From Vespa crabro (Eukaryota; Arthropoda; Insecta; Hymenoptera; Vespidae), in NCBI RefSeq assembly GCF_910589235.1, contig NC_060958.1, positions 4,388,213 through 4,452,212 on the forward strand: a stretch of DNA of 64,000 bases, written 5' to 3'. Both the position numbers and the translations under genes were made by a program. The notes beneath the pieces were generated by a model. The model did no database searches and was not told where the DNA came from. It saw nothing but the letters and a program-made list of their open reading frames with translations. Of this stretch, positions 36,552-50,695 are shown one piece after another (within the stretch, counting starts at the first letter, position 1; each line of letters starts with the position of its first letter).

Positions 36552-36993
36552 CCGAACATGTAATATCGTAACACATCGCGTTTAATAAACTCCGGCTATT
36601 AATCATCGACAAGTTTACGAACTTTCCTCGATATTCGAGCTGGCGAATCGTCTTCGTAATCGCTGCATAGTAATTATCGAACAACCGCCTCTGTGCCGCC
36701 TTTCTTTTAACCTTCTGATTGATGACATCCCGTAGTGACGCGTAAAGTGCAAAATTCTGCTTATCCTTTTGTTAACCGGCTCATCTAATAATCGGAAATC
36801 CATTCATTGAAAATCATCTTACAAAGAGACAACTTTGTAACCGAGATAACAGTTTCATCATGATCGATCCCTTGCAATGCTACATTGAAGCTTTTGTGAT
36901 CGCTCAACTCTAAAGCTTAATATACACGTGTCTTTGATTAGCAATTTCGATCTATGGAAATTGCATTAAGTTCGTTACCAAATGGTTACGTAG

Positions 36994-36996
<3 letters not shown>

Positions 36997-37040
<44 letters not shown>
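36997..37040 (+). repeat. (AT)22 microsatellite
   Basis: Pure AT dinucleotide array. Confidence 0.96.
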
Positions 37041-37043
<3 letters not shown>

Positions 37044-39061
37044 TGTGTAGTTTATTAACATTATTGACAGACTAATACGAAATTTCACCTTACACGTGAC
37101 ATTCACAGTGACATTGTCTCATGAGATCTTAACATAACTATAATTGTGTAAACAGAAATAGACAAATTTCAATTCGACTATCTTAACGCTTCATCAAATC
37201 TCATTCAAGCATGGTTGTTCGTGTAATTGAGAAGATTTATGGATTATCAATTAAATTCTACGCTTGAGCGCGTTGAATAGCAAATAGGGCAAAAAAGAAA
37301 GAGAAAGAGAAAGAGAGAAAGAAAGAAAGAAAAAATGAAACAGCGAGAGAAAGAGGGAGAGAGAGTGAGAGTGAGAGAGAGGGAGAGAAAGAGAAAGTTA
37401 GATAAAAAAATCTCTAACGACGTGAAAACAGGATTCTAACACCCGCCTCAAATTTTCGATCGTCAAACCAAACGAAATGTGGTAAAATATCACAAGAAAA
37501 AAATTCAAGAAAATAATCGTCCCGTCGAAGGAATTATTGCATTTTCCAACGTGCGTGGAAAAATAATCATCTGTATGAAGATGAGAGAAAAAATAGACAG
37601 AGAAAGATAGAGGGATAGGAAGATATATAGAAAGAAATGTGTCGAGGGCTGCAAAACGACGACGTTAGATGATAATGTATTCCAAACGGAAGAACAATAA
37701 CCCCGATAACGTATGGAGACATGGTCGGTCGTTGGAGTTAACTTTTGAAACTCCTGACTGCGTTGTCGCGGCCGCGGTTCTTGTGGTTTACGTCGTCCTT
37801 CTACTGTCATAGGCGAATGCGAGCTCATGATTTATACTAACAATAATTTACGAGCTTTTCTCTAACTTGTCGCGAAATCCGTATCTTCTCGTAGATGGCA
37901 TCAAACGCTAAGGAGATGTGTTTATGTTTAATGAAGAAGCCCAATTGTTTATAGAATGAAAGATAAAGAGACAAAGAGAGAGATAGAGAGAGATAGAAAT
38001 ATTTCAAAAATTACACAAATTATAATAAAGTTAAATATCAAATAGAATTTGAAGGATCAAGTTACAAACAGCAGTTCAGTTTAATTATAAAGCATATCTC
38101 TTAATGATAAACAGAAAGTGTAGTAAAATACATATATATATTTTACTTACTTCTCTAGATATTGAGAAACCAAGAGAAGAAGAGAACGAAAAAGACAGAA
38201 AGAGAGAGGGATAGAAGAAAGATGGAGACACAGAGAAAGATAGTAGAAAGAAAAGAGAGTTGAGTACGCGGCAAGTTTCGGATTCGAATCGAGTGAGACG
38301 TAGGATAACACGAAAAAGCGATTACGGTGGTGCTTTAAAGGAGAGAAAATGCGTTGTCCTTGGGAATCTAGAACAAAAGTGGTGAGAGAACAACGCATTC
38401 TAGTGACCACGAAGAGAGTTCAGTCCTTTTCACGTCGTCGATCTTGAAGAAGAAGAAGGGTTGCAACATTGAAAGATTTCCACTTCATTTTTCTTATTTT
38501 CTTATTTTCTTTTCCTCCTCTTTTTCTACCATTCCTTTCACTTTAAGACGAGCGTCGACATAAAGATCTTCAAAAGAGGTAAGGTACCTATTTTCGTTGA
38601 GATAGAAGAGGCAATAACGAGAACGTCGGACGCAGCGTCTGGACCATTTCCAAAATGATCTTCGAAACAAAAGCGAGAGAGGTGGAATACCGCGAATGGC
38701 GGTCAAATTCACGGAGGATATTAAAGAGAAAGAGAGATAGAAAGATATCGAATCGACGATATCGCGTCGCCTTGATAAAGCGACGAAGAAATTCTCTATA
38801 AGTCACGCGACCGACGGCATCTTGGATACTCTCCAAAATAGACATATACACATACACACACAAACAACACACACGTATATACACAAAATGTGTCACCTCA
38901 TTTTCTTTCACGAGGGCCCTTTCTCCTTAAGGAATAATAATACGATAAGCGAAACGAACCTCACTACAGGGACGATTTTTCGTTGGATTAAATAGATTAG
39001 CTTCTACCTCGTATGCTCTCTTTCTCTCTCTCTCTTTTTCCCTCTCTCTTTTTCTCTCTCC

Positions 39062-39097
<36 letters not shown>

Positions 39098-39751
39098 GTT
39101 TCTCTATTTTATAGCGATGAAATTCAACGCAGTTTTCGCAACGTGATCGACATTTCGTGTATACCACGAAGTTGGTTCACCGAGTGCACACGTTTAACCG
39201 AGATATACTGTAAATGAAATTGTAATTAAAACGTCACTGGCTTTGGTCTCTAATAAAAATTCTATCCACTTGATGCTTTGTTATCGCATGTGAATGTACG
39301 CGTATATGTGTGTTCATTTTTACGGTTTTCTTCTTTTTTATTTTCTTTCTTTTTTTCTATTTTTTCTTTTTCTTTTTATTCTCGTCCACATTTTCTTTCA
39401 TTTTTTTAAATTTCCTCTTCTTTTATTTATCTATATTCATCTTTCTTTTCTATAATAAATACAATTTCCTTTACATTGTGCTCAAATGACTCGAAGAATC
39501 GCGAGTATCTTTCTTCTCTTATAATTTTATTATTATTATTATTATTAGTATTATTAATTCTCTTGTTACAAGACATCCACGATCTCAGAAAACTGTTGTG
39601 GCTTTATTAAACGAACAATGCAAAGATATCAGACGAAAAAGCTTTTATTAAGGTTTATCAAGTATACGCAGCCAGTTTAAATGAGACGAATACAAAGATT
39701 TCGTGATTTTCTTTGACAAAGTAAAATCTTAATTACATTGAGATATATATA

Positions 39752-39755
<4 letters not shown>

Positions 39756-39808
<53 letters not shown>
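39756..39808 (+). repeat. (AT)n microsatellite
   Basis: Near-pure AT array of about 26 units. Confidence 0.96.
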
Positions 39809-39812
<4 letters not shown>

Positions 39813-39916
39813 AAGAACATGACGTTGCATAATAGCGTACGTGGTACGTCAAGATACGAGAAATTTCCTGGAGGAAATGGGAATCGGGTTTGAGAAGTGA
39901 GAAGAAGGGGAGAGAT

Positions 39917-39950
39917 AAACAGATAGACAGACAGACAGACAGACAGACAC

Positions 39951-39993
<43 letters not shown>
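39917..39993 (+). repeat. (ACAG)n(GA)n array
   Basis: ACAG units pass into GA units. Confidence 0.94.
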
Positions 39994-39997
<4 letters not shown>

Positions 39998-40904
39998 GGT
40001 AGGAGGAATAGTCGAGAAACGTGTGACAAACGCGTGCACGTATGCATAGAAAATCGTACGCGTCTATTCTGATCCTCGTGTCATCGAATATCTTCTGTGG
40101 ATTCGCTTTGCGTGAACAAATAATCCGTTTAGGCAAAATGCCTATATTCTTTATAAAACAGACAATAATTAAATGTACGAACATTGTGCAATAAATGATA
40201 CGATTCTATATGAACATTCTATCTATCTGATTCTACGTTCTGTTATGTGATCTTCCGTTTTAATGAATCCACAGTAACATTGAAAATCGTTAGATTAAAA
40301 TCTTCCAAAATATTCCCAAAAGATTATCAAATATCGTATGATATTTTATAACACATTTCCCTTCGGGATATCTATTTTAACAACCCTTCTTTTTAAAAAC
40401 AAATTTAACGACCAACACATCGTGCATCGATTGAAATTAAACAGACCATATATATGTGTATGTGGCATGCGCACGCGCTATCTATCGAAAGCACCTAAAT
40501 GGAGAAAATTTAGAGATAATTCGAATACTTCATACTCGAGTTTCGAAAGTATCGAACGAATGGAAATCGAGAGAGATGAAATTAGAATATAAATGCGAAT
40601 TCGATCGTTCGACGTGTCGAATATACTATCGAAATTGTCGATGTAAATAGATAGAAAGAAGAAAGATATGCAGGAAAAGGAGGAGATAGAGTAGGAGAGA
40701 GAAATCCAAGAAAATTTAACGACTCCTTTGAGAGGACCGTTTGTAGATAAGTTTTATCGTGTAAGGAGTGTAAAGAGAAGAAGGAAGAGAAGGATATGGA
40801 AGAGGAAAAGAAGGATGTGAAGGAAGAAGAGGAGAAAAAGGTGGAGAAAGAAGAAAAAGTTCGCTGTCTGACAGATGTTGAAATCGACATGCACAATTGA
40901 CACT

Positions 40905-40908
<4 letters not shown>

Positions 40909-40959
<51 letters not shown>
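40909..40959 (+). repeat. (GA)n microsatellite
   Basis: Pure GA array of about 25 units. Confidence 0.96.
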
Positions 40960-40962
<3 letters not shown>

Positions 40963-41174
40963 TTTCCTAACGTATTGAATGTGATCGTTCGACGTGCCCG
41001 AACCAAATGGTCCTGGATGGTTAAATCGTACAGCTTATTACTCCAAATTCTATGTCGACGAAGAGTTAGGAGGCAATAAAAATGTCATGGATAAAATGCT
41101 ATATCTACGTGAGAGATTTTAAAGAACTTTTCGAAAATTGAAGTAAATCAGACAGGGAAAAACGAGAGATAAAA

Positions 41175-41177
<3 letters not shown>

Positions 41178-41215
<38 letters not shown>

Positions 41216-41252
41216 GAGGGAGAGAGAGAGAAAGAGAGAGAAAAAGAGAAAA
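41178..41252 (+). repeat. (GATA)n followed by (GA)n
   Basis: Ten GATA units then GA, the same coupling as at 17181. Confidence 0.94.
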
Positions 41253-42513
41253 TAAATAAACAGGTAAATATATACTTGTAAGATAAAATTTAAATTGGTC
41301 ATTTCGAGTTGAAGTAAAGTCGGGATGAAAAAGTTTATTCGTCGATAGTTTATACGATCTATTGAAAAAGAGATTGAAAACTTAAATTGAATTAATATAT
41401 ACATTATATAACTACCTATCCCCCTACATATATTTATAGAACAGGTTAGAGGGAGAGAGAGAGAAAGAGAGAGAGAAAGAGAACGATACGATAGAAGAGT
41501 TCGATTAAAACAAGAGAATAAACGAAAAAAAATCTAATATATTAGTCAGAATGAGTACGAAATTGTTAAACATGATAAATAGAAATTAAAAAGTAATCGA
41601 TAGCTTTCAAGAAAAAAATAGATAAAGATACATCATTTCTCCTACTAGATAAACCATATCTCTATGGCTTATTGTACGAAGAACCATTTTGGCACCAGTC
41701 CACGATGCACGTTGAACTCCGGAAAACTTAAAGTTAACCGAAACAGTGACTCAAAATAGACCTTCGCCACGTGGCAAGAACGATGAACAAGAAGAAGAAG
41801 AAGTTGAAGGAAAAGCAAGTTCGCGGACAAGAAGTCTTCACGCTAGAAAGCTGATCTCTCTCCCTTCCCTCTCTCTCTCTCTTTTTCCCTCTCTCCTTCT
41901 ATCTACCTATCCATCTCTCTCTATCTTTCTCACTCTCTTACTCTTCGGATGCACTTGGAAGAGTTTAAACGATTCAAGCGTTCTGAAACGAGTTTCATCG
42001 AGTGTCGTCGATGGAATGCGAATGAGCGATACTCCAGGAGAAACGTGACGCCCGTCGAGCCTTAATCGAGTTTTCCAACGTCTTCTAGTTCGATAAGGAA
42101 TTCCGGCTTACCGGCTGTTTAATGAAACTCTCTTTCCTCCAAAGTCAATCCCCATTCTATACGACCCATTAGCATCAAGAATACAAGCATTTCTTCTTTT
42201 CCATGAGAAACTATTCTTTCGATACTGATATATAAAAGCTGATGGACATACCAATACGATATTCTCCATACAAATATATAAATACATAGGCTAGGTATTA
42301 ACGTAAAACATAGTTTTAAATCATCGAAATCCCAAATTACGAGCACCGAAAATGTCCAACCTTATCGATACCAAAACAGCAGAATAATTGGAGAATATCG
42401 CTAGATATACAATGCAATGGTATAACTTCTCTTATACATAACAGGAACGTACCTAGTTTGTTAATACAAGGTAGAGAAAATCCGACTCTTTATCATCATA
42501 TTCAAAATTGCAT

Positions 42514-42563
<50 letters not shown>

Positions 42564-42568
42564 TCTCG
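42514..42568 (+). repeat. (CT)n microsatellite
   Basis: CT array with CCCT near its end. Confidence 0.95.
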
Positions 42569-43354
42569 TATAACTCATATGAGTAAATACAATAGGGACA
42601 CAAGTTGCACGCATCTCTATATAACGAGAGAGCAATGAAAAGAGTAAAACGAGAGAGGAAAAGAGGGAGAGAAAGAGAGAGAACATGAGAAAGAGATAGA
42701 AATATAACTGGGGCTTTTGGTACGCGAGCTGATAAACGTTGCCCGTTAAATTGGGGCGTCATCCTGTCAAAGCCGACCCGAAGAAAATCCCATTTATTAT
42801 GTCGCAGTCAAAATTGTAACGCGCCATTTACAAAACGTTTGAAAAATATTACCAAGCGATTCAAAACGATTCATCCCCCGTGACGGAAACGATATGTCCT
42901 ATATTTTATATACTTTTTAATGAAAAAACGAAACGTTTGATTTGTCGATTATTAAGCGAATCCTATTCTATTCACAAAATGAACTTAAACTCTCGATCGT
43001 AACTTCGAAACTGATCCTCGGTTAACAAAGACGAATTCGAATTTCAGTGGATGTTCTTTGCCGATTAAATTCATTCCAAATGCTATGGCGTATTCGCTGT
43101 AAAAAACTGAAAATTCATAGCAAGCTGGTTACATGGTAGATAAAGAATAAAGGAAAAAGAAAAACAAAAAAGAGAAAGAGAGAGGACAATAGAACGTTAT
43201 AAAATGAGAAAAAAGTTTGATACTTTTTATACCGATTATTAATTAACACACTTCGTTGACTTTTTTCCCTATCAACGATAAAAACCAACAACCACAAAAT
43301 AAATTTCTATTGATCAGTATACTATTGTACTCTTTTTTTCTACTCCCTTGTTCC

Positions 43355-43356
<2 letters not shown>

Positions 43357-43402
<46 letters not shown>
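43357..43402 (+). repeat. (CT)n microsatellite
   Basis: Pure CT array of about 23 units. Confidence 0.95.
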
Positions 43403-43411
<9 letters not shown>

Positions 43412-46400
43412 TGCGTGTCTCTTTCTTTCTTTCTCTCTCTCTCGATTTTTTAATCATGAACATTGGTATGTTCATATGGTTAATTTCCAGACTCAAAACA
43501 TAGACAGCGTATTCGCAAATAACCGAAATACCACTAGAAATCGTAGGAAAATATTTTAGTTAGAGAATTTTTTTGTTATCGGGCAAATGCCTTTGGAACA
43601 ATAATTGCTATGTTTACTTTTGTCTATGGTTATTTGATCGGTAAATAAATCTTAATAAGAATATCGCACCGTTCATTTCTCTTGTGTTTTTATTTTTTTT
43701 TTTAATAAAAAAATAAATTTAATTAAATAAAATAAATATTTGTTTTCCATTTTTTTATTTTTTTTATTTTTTCGTCGATATCTTTCCTTTTTTACGGTGC
43801 TAATAATGAAAAAAAAGGAAAATCAAAAAAAAACGAAAAAAGAAATAAAAGAAAAATATAAATTGGAAAATGATTTCCAGCCAATATATCGATGAGTACT
43901 TTTTTCAAGAGAAATCATTATGATATTTCATTTCACTATATGTTCCTATACACGAGTATGTTTTCTTCGAATCGGTATCAGATTCGACTAACTCGTTCGT
44001 CGGCTGGAATTAGCCGATTGAACCGATTGAATCAATTAAACCTCGATGAACGAACGACGCTCCCTGTAATTCTGTAATTTTAATCGAACGCTAACAACGG
44101 CTAAAACAATTAAGCTTAATTCCATTGGCGATCGAAAATTCGAATTTAAAATGAAACGAAAGCATTACAGTACTGTGTTACCGAGGAAAATTAGCCACGT
44201 TCATAAGCGGAACATAACGCTTGCACAATGTCCATTCTCGTATAGCCATAGTTCGAGGGCATTCATTCAAACGACTTCTCGCTGCCAGCTGAAAATTTTG
44301 CTGCATTAAAGAAAATTTCGCTCTCGGACAGTAACCAACCATTTGGGATATTATACAAAAATGGATGGGAAACATTTTATTTTTTTTTCCATCCCTTCCT
44401 CCCTCTTGCACCAGAATATTTCATTCTAACCGATATACGTAAATCTATTATAATATTTTTGTTTTTATTTTATCTATTTCATTGTGTTTAAAAATGATCT
44501 CGATTTTGATGATTCGACGAAAGATTAATTTTCTTTCTAATATTAAATAAAATATATTTGCCAATATCGTGACGTAATTAAAAAAATATCTTTGCTTCGA
44601 GAAATTTAAAAAAAAAGAGAAAAACAAAAAAAAATGATTAAGAAAGGAACGAAAAACCGAATACGTTAGAGTTCTTTTTAAATTTCGTAAGAAAGAATCG
44701 AAATATAGCTACCACCTGGTATAATACATCTTCGGCATTCCAATAGAACGATGTGCAGTATTTCTTCTCATGCATCCCTTGTGCTCGTTTTCCCTAGCAT
44801 TCTTTCTTCTACCGTCGCGAATGTCGTTTTAGCTGAACAGAAATAATCTCGAAAGAAAGAAAAAGAAATAAAGAGAAAGAGCGAAAGAGAGAAGCACAAG
44901 CAAAAGGTTAAACAAAAACGGCTCGTCCAAAAACACTCTCGTCTTTTTATTGTCTCGAAAATATTCGTGCTATTTTGGAGAACATCGAAATTCCACGAGG
45001 ATAGGAATACCACCACAGATAGAATAGGAAATGACGGGATAGAGAGGAGAAAGAGAAGAAAGGAGGGAGCGAAGGAGAGAACAAAAAAGGGAGGAAGGGA
45101 GAGAGGAGAAAAAAGGAACAAGCAAAATGGAGACCTTTTCACGATGAAATCGACAGGAATGATAAGCGATTCTTTCCCAAATGAAAACGTTCGACGTTTT
45201 CCATTAGCAGCTGGGAATGGTACTTCAGAAGTAAAATTCAGATTGGTATCTCCTGTTTCTGGTGTAGATTAACGAGTCTCGATATTGCACATGTATATTC
45301 CAAACGATCAATTTTCAGGTGGCAATTAAAAATTGATGTGAATGAAACTATGAAGAAAGATCAATTGTCGCTACCAAATGATTTCTTCTTTCATATCTTT
45401 CGACGAAAGTATGACGATTCATCGTAGTACAAACATGGTTTAGTGTACACATGAATGTCGCGTCTGTTTATGATCGGTCACCTCCCTTCCCCCTTGCCAC
45501 CACACATCTACCACTTCTGGTGATCCATTGTGCGAATTTTCCATTGAGGCCGCTTGTAATTATTTTATGATAAAATGAAACATGATCGTGAAATGCTTCG
45601 TAATATTATCAACTGTATTTAATGTATTTATTATCGTGTATAATGCAATTTTCTTTCACGACACGACATCTCGATAGTTGATGCAACGCGGTGGACAATT
45701 TTCGACTCATAAGAAGAGAATGTGCTGATATTATCTTCAAGTTATCAATCGTTTCTTTGAAAATGTGCTTTTAATATCAATTATTATTTTTTATTATTAT
45801 TATAAGCCGGTGATAACAATAGCAAATAATAAATAACAATACGATATGAATAAAAGATTATATCAATCAGTCTGATCTGATTTCAAATATAAAATAATAG
45901 TTTTTATATTTTGTCATCCAAAGTATTCGGCATGGACATTCGACAGTCCATTAAACTATTTTCTCAAATATTATTTACTATTATATGGAACAATTACTTT
46001 CGAAAAGATTAGTTAGATATCAGGAAATGATGAAAAAACATTTTTTAATTAACAATAATAATTATATATTGCATGTTTATGACATGTATCATATATTTAT
46101 ATTTTTCTCTTAATTTTCAATAATTATCTTTTTCAAGTTTATACATATCATAACTCGTGTTTTATAGAAGTTTACAAAAAAAGAAAATAAAAAAAAAAAA
46201 ACAAAACAAATGCAATAAAGTAAACCATCCATAGCTCATGCGGCTTGAATGGAAAATCACGTGAAAATAGCCTGACATTAAACATGTTAATTGCCTAAAT
46301 TATGCTCTGGTTAAGCTTGTAGAGAATAGAGACTATTAGTATGAAATTTGGAAGGAAAATCGATGGTACGTAAGAGGACTTGACGGCTATCAAGAGAGAG

Positions 46401-49257
46401 TATGAGAGAGCAAGTAAGAGAGTAAGAGAGAGAAACAACCATCAGGGACTTTGAGTTTGCCATCACAAGTACTTTCTGGGATATAATCGCACGTCGAAAC
46501 GTAGCATGAGTAATGAAATTCAGCTTCGTCCGTGACATCAGTTCTCGCCTGTTTCATACACGTGCGTATAACCTACTTTTTTTCGCTGACAAGCAAGACG
46601 ACGAAAAAAAAAATAATAATGGCATTTCTGAAAATTTTGCACGACAAAATTGTTACTGCCTAACAATTTCCTCTTAAAACCAAAAGTAAAAAAAGGAAAG
46701 CAAAAAAGATAATAAAAAAGAAAAGCAAGAAAAAATAAAATAAAACAAAATTCAGAACTCTGATAATATTCCTTGATTTTAAATAACAATGAAAAAAGAA
46801 CGTTCGAAACAATCGATCAGCGTTAAATAGTGCGCGATATTGAACTCCCCCTCCTCTCTCTCTCACTTTTTCCTGTCTACTATAACGACCAAATATATAA
46901 TATATGTATTTTTGAAGCTAGAAATGTGCAAATTGGGTAAAAAGAAAAAAGAAAGAAAAGAAAAAAATTCTATACCACGAAAATCCTGGTGAACGTCGTT
47001 CCTAACATGATCTATAGGATACATGGAGTTATATACGTACGCTAGTTTGTAAAAATTTGTCGTGTTAAAGGATTACGGAACCCTTTGTCCAAAAAAAAAA
47101 AAAAAAAAAGAAAAAAAAATGAAAAAAATCTACGAGGCGACGGATCACTTTGGGCCGATGTTCGATCAAACCAGATAGATACCCGATGATGTACTCTCGA
47201 AACGAGGCATCCCGTTGATATTCGCGCTTCCACATCTATCCCATAAAATCCACGCTGCTCTTCCTCCTTTAATCTCGTGGATTTTATATTACTAACGCAC
47301 ACGACAGTAGTATTCATACTGCAAATTTGTGCATATTCGACGAAATGATTTTGTAAAAATATTAAAAAAGAAAAAAGAAAGAGAATCCTTTGAATTCGAA
47401 TTAAATATATTTACTGTATTAATATATTTAATTACAAATTTATATTGGAACGGTAGAATTTTGTTCAATTATTATTTAAAATCAAAATATTATTTTTCAA
47501 AAGTTTCAAATATCATTTTTGTTCAATTATATCAAGTTTATTCGACATGCATGCGCAAGCACAATCGCTTTAACTTGTTACGAAACAAAATTCATGGGAA
47601 TAAAATCGTAAAATGATAATATTTCAACAAAAATATGGAGGATAAAGAGGGAAATTTATCTTTAACAGAAAAAATAAAAAAATAATAAATAGAAACAAAC
47701 ATTAAAATATAAAAGATAAAAGGAAATTACTTGTATTTGAATAGTTTGAAAACCATTACACAGCATATGGATGCAAGAGTACGACGGAAGAATAGGGAAG
47801 AGAGAAAAAGAGAAGAAAATTACGAAAAAAAAGAGTCAACTATGCGAAGACACGGTGTATAACCATCGATAAGCGCGAGCTATTTCTGCTTCATCGCATG
47901 CCAAGCCATGAACTCCGTTATTCCGCTCTTCTAGACGCCATGCAGAGTTTCCGACGAACATGTAGAGAACGTAAACGCTTTTGTATGAAAAAACAATGAA
48001 ACTAGGAACGAAAATACCAATTCAAATTTTTTCGTATTCATCGATCTTATCCTTTCATCGTTTTATTCACGTGATTACTGATCGAAAGCGATTATAGAAG
48101 AAAAAAGTAATACAATAAAGAATGAAAAAATAAAAACCGAGATGAAATCCAGTTTTTCTTTCTCTTCTTATTTACAAAATTAATAAACGCAGTTAATAAT
48201 AGGCTCGAACAAAAAACAGGCTAGAGGAAAAAAATTCGAAATATTAAAATCATTGAAATGATGATTTACCTCTTTCTCTCTGTTTCCATCTGTATTTTTC
48301 TTTTTCTTTTTCTTCATTTCTCTCTCGTTCTTTGATACTTCTAGTCTGACTAATCCAGGACTGTGGAATGGAATCTAATTTTTTAACAACGAAATAAACC
48401 CAAGTTTTCCAGCGTATTGCCATCGGCTGAAAACCTTTGAAGTATCGTGGTGGAATTTAACTACGCGATTCTTTTCTTTAACGAGATAAATTTATCATTT
48501 ATAATGGGAAACACGTTGAACCGCCTTTTGAATTCTTGAGTATAATCGAACTAACATCGTAAGTAACACAGTACTTATAATTCTAGATTTGTAATGATAA
48601 ACTAAAATTATATATTTATTCTTTGCATGGGATCGTGATCTGTCTATTCCTAAAAAAAAGGAGAAAGGAAAGCAAGAGAGAGAGAAAGAAGACAGAGAGA
48701 GAGAGAAAAGAAAAGAACATTCAAGTTTTATAACGAAAACAAAAGAAATATAGTAAGAGATCATACTTTTTATCGACGTATATAAAGATTGACATCTATT
48801 ATTATCGAGGTCTCTGAGATAAATGGCGCTCCAAGCTGTACCAAGGAGGAATGAAAGGGGAAGAAAAAATAAAAGATAAAATATTACATAAAAGTGTATA
48901 TAATAGTTCTTGGTTACGTATCTACGTTACTCGTTACGATAAAGAAGAAATATATATATCTAAAAAATGAAAGGATAAGAAAGGAGAGGAGATCGATGAA
49001 AACAGAAATATCCGGAGGCTGAAAATCAAGAAAGTGAAGGAATGTGATGTAGACAATTACTTAGAGAGTAATATAAAGAAAGATAAAAGAGAAATATCTG
49101 TGTCGTAGCCGCGTTAGGTATTTAGTGCACAAAATAGTATCATGGACCGACGAACCCGCATAAAGGTATGCGTTTAAAGCGAATGATATGGAGGTCAATA
49201 CGAAAATTTCAAGTAGGACGTGAAAGCATCAGGGAAAAACGGGTAAAGGAAAGAAAG

Positions 49258-49339
<82 letters not shown>

Positions 49340-49387
49340 GTAGATAGATACATAGAGATAGGTAGATAGATAGATAGATAGATAGAA

Positions 49388-49451
<64 letters not shown>
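49258..49451 (+). repeat. (GATA)n array, about 194 bases
   Basis: The longest simple repeat in the window. It has roughly 48 units with rare GGTA, CATA and AAATA variants, followed by CAGA/GACG tetranucleotides to about 49545. It starts about 350 bases downstream of the putative exon 1 donor. Confidence 0.97.
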
Positions 49452-49801
49452 GCAGACAGATAGGCAGTCAGGAAAACAGACATACATGCAGACATACATT
49501 CAGATCGACAGACGGACGGACGGACAGGCAGACAGACATAGATAGAGGATGGAAGCTATGAATGAAAGGAAAAGATGTAGAAAAAAAACAAACAAAAAGC
49601 AGACATTTTTTGCAGATCGATTTCCCGTTGCGTCTGGGTTGTGTTAAATTGCAACTAAGGCATCTCTTGCATAGAGAGATATACATTAAGGAAGAATAAA
49701 AAAAAAAGAAAGAGAAAGTAAAGCCATGAACTACGACACGTGCGTTAGCAATGAAAAGCACTTCTAAGTAAATTGCTAGTCATACGTATAACGATACTTA
49801 C

Positions 49802-49901
49802 AGGCTGCAGTAAACATTATACATTTGAGTGAATGAGTACAACACAGATATACGAGCAAAATATAGTGAAGGAAAAATGGAACATATAAACGAACAAGCA
49901 T
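49802..49901 (-). CDS. Candidate first coding exon (signal peptide) of the EVA-1-like gene
   Basis: This is a proposed start exon, inferred rather than proven. The ATG at 49901-49899 has A at -3. It opens a 33-codon segment with one basic residue (Arg4) followed by a hydrophobic core, LYVPFFLHYILLVYL, as in a secretory signal peptide. It stops at a near-ideal donor, GCAGCCT|GTAAGTAT, leaving one base over (phase 1). The first confident lectin exon (23453) needs exactly one base, and joining gives Ser followed by LLAGTLKTYQ. The open frame also runs upstream to 50117, so an earlier Met is possible, but the extra residues are hydrophilic and include a CTTC-repeat translation. Against the call: the implied intron is about 26 kb, and the hydrophobic stretch could be chance in AT-rich DNA. 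An alternative start is the in-frame Met at 23481. Confidence 0.38.
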
Positions 49902-50069
49902 CTTCTTTTCTCCTACATTCTTCCTGTTATTCCCACCATAATCCAATAAACGAAGAGCTAGAGGGAACCATTTTGATACACGTTTCGAACTCCATTGTAC
50001 CTGTTGTGCAACGTCATTCGGACCGGTGACTCTCATGCACCGTATATGAAACTTTCCTAGCACCCTTCC

Positions 50070-50103
50070 CCTTCCTTCCTTCCTTCCTTCCTTCCATCCT
50101 TCC
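50070..50103 (+). repeat. (CTTC)n array
   Basis: Tetranucleotide CCTT units upstream of the putative exon 1. Confidence 0.93.
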
Positions 50104-50595
50104 TCTATTTCTATCATTCTTTCTCTTTAAACTTCCTATCTTTTCTAAGTAGCAAGTAGGTCGTTCCTTTCATTCCCGAAAAATGTTGGTTCGGTTACTG
50201 CATTGAATTTCTCTCTCTCTCTTTCTCTTTCTCTATGTTCTTTTTTCTTTGAACTAGTATTCTAACTTATTAGTCTAGCTTCTATTTGTATTCTCTCATA
50301 TACGAAAATAATACCATCGCAATGTAATATACAAATATACCTTGGTTAAGTAGATATATCCTAATAAACTCGTTTTATACACAAAGAATGTTTGGTGTAA
50401 TTTCAAAGGAAAGATTAAAAAAAAAAGAAAAAATCAAATAAGATGAAGAAGGAGAAACAAAGAGAACCATAAATAGAGGCCTACAATTATAAAAGAGCTA
50501 TGAAACGAACGGTCTGATCGCAAGGCGTAATCTCTTGTAATTAATCGCCACCAAGCGGTATTCGTGGTTTAAACGAAGTAAAAGAAAGAGAAAGA

Positions 50596-50695
50596 CACAT
50601 ACATACATACATACATACATACATACATCCATACATACATACATACATACATACATACATACATACATACATACACACACACACGCACACACACC
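50596..50695 (+). repeat. (CATA)n(CA)n array
   Basis: About 19 CATA units followed by CA units with one CG interruption. Confidence 0.96.

Noticed and set aside
37735..37815. Hydrophobic plus-strand frame (VVAAAVLVVYVVLLL) resembling a membrane span
   Set aside because: It ends at once in a stop, has no start or acceptor in frame, and lies on the strand opposite the known gene, so it cannot be the missing transmembrane segment.
49209..49499. Tyr-Leu-Ser-Ile repeat protein
   Set aside because: A direct translation of the GATA array; all frames of a tetranucleotide repeat lacking stops stay open.
49258..50695. CRISPR-like or satellite array
   Set aside because: The repeats are simple tetranucleotides without unique spacers.
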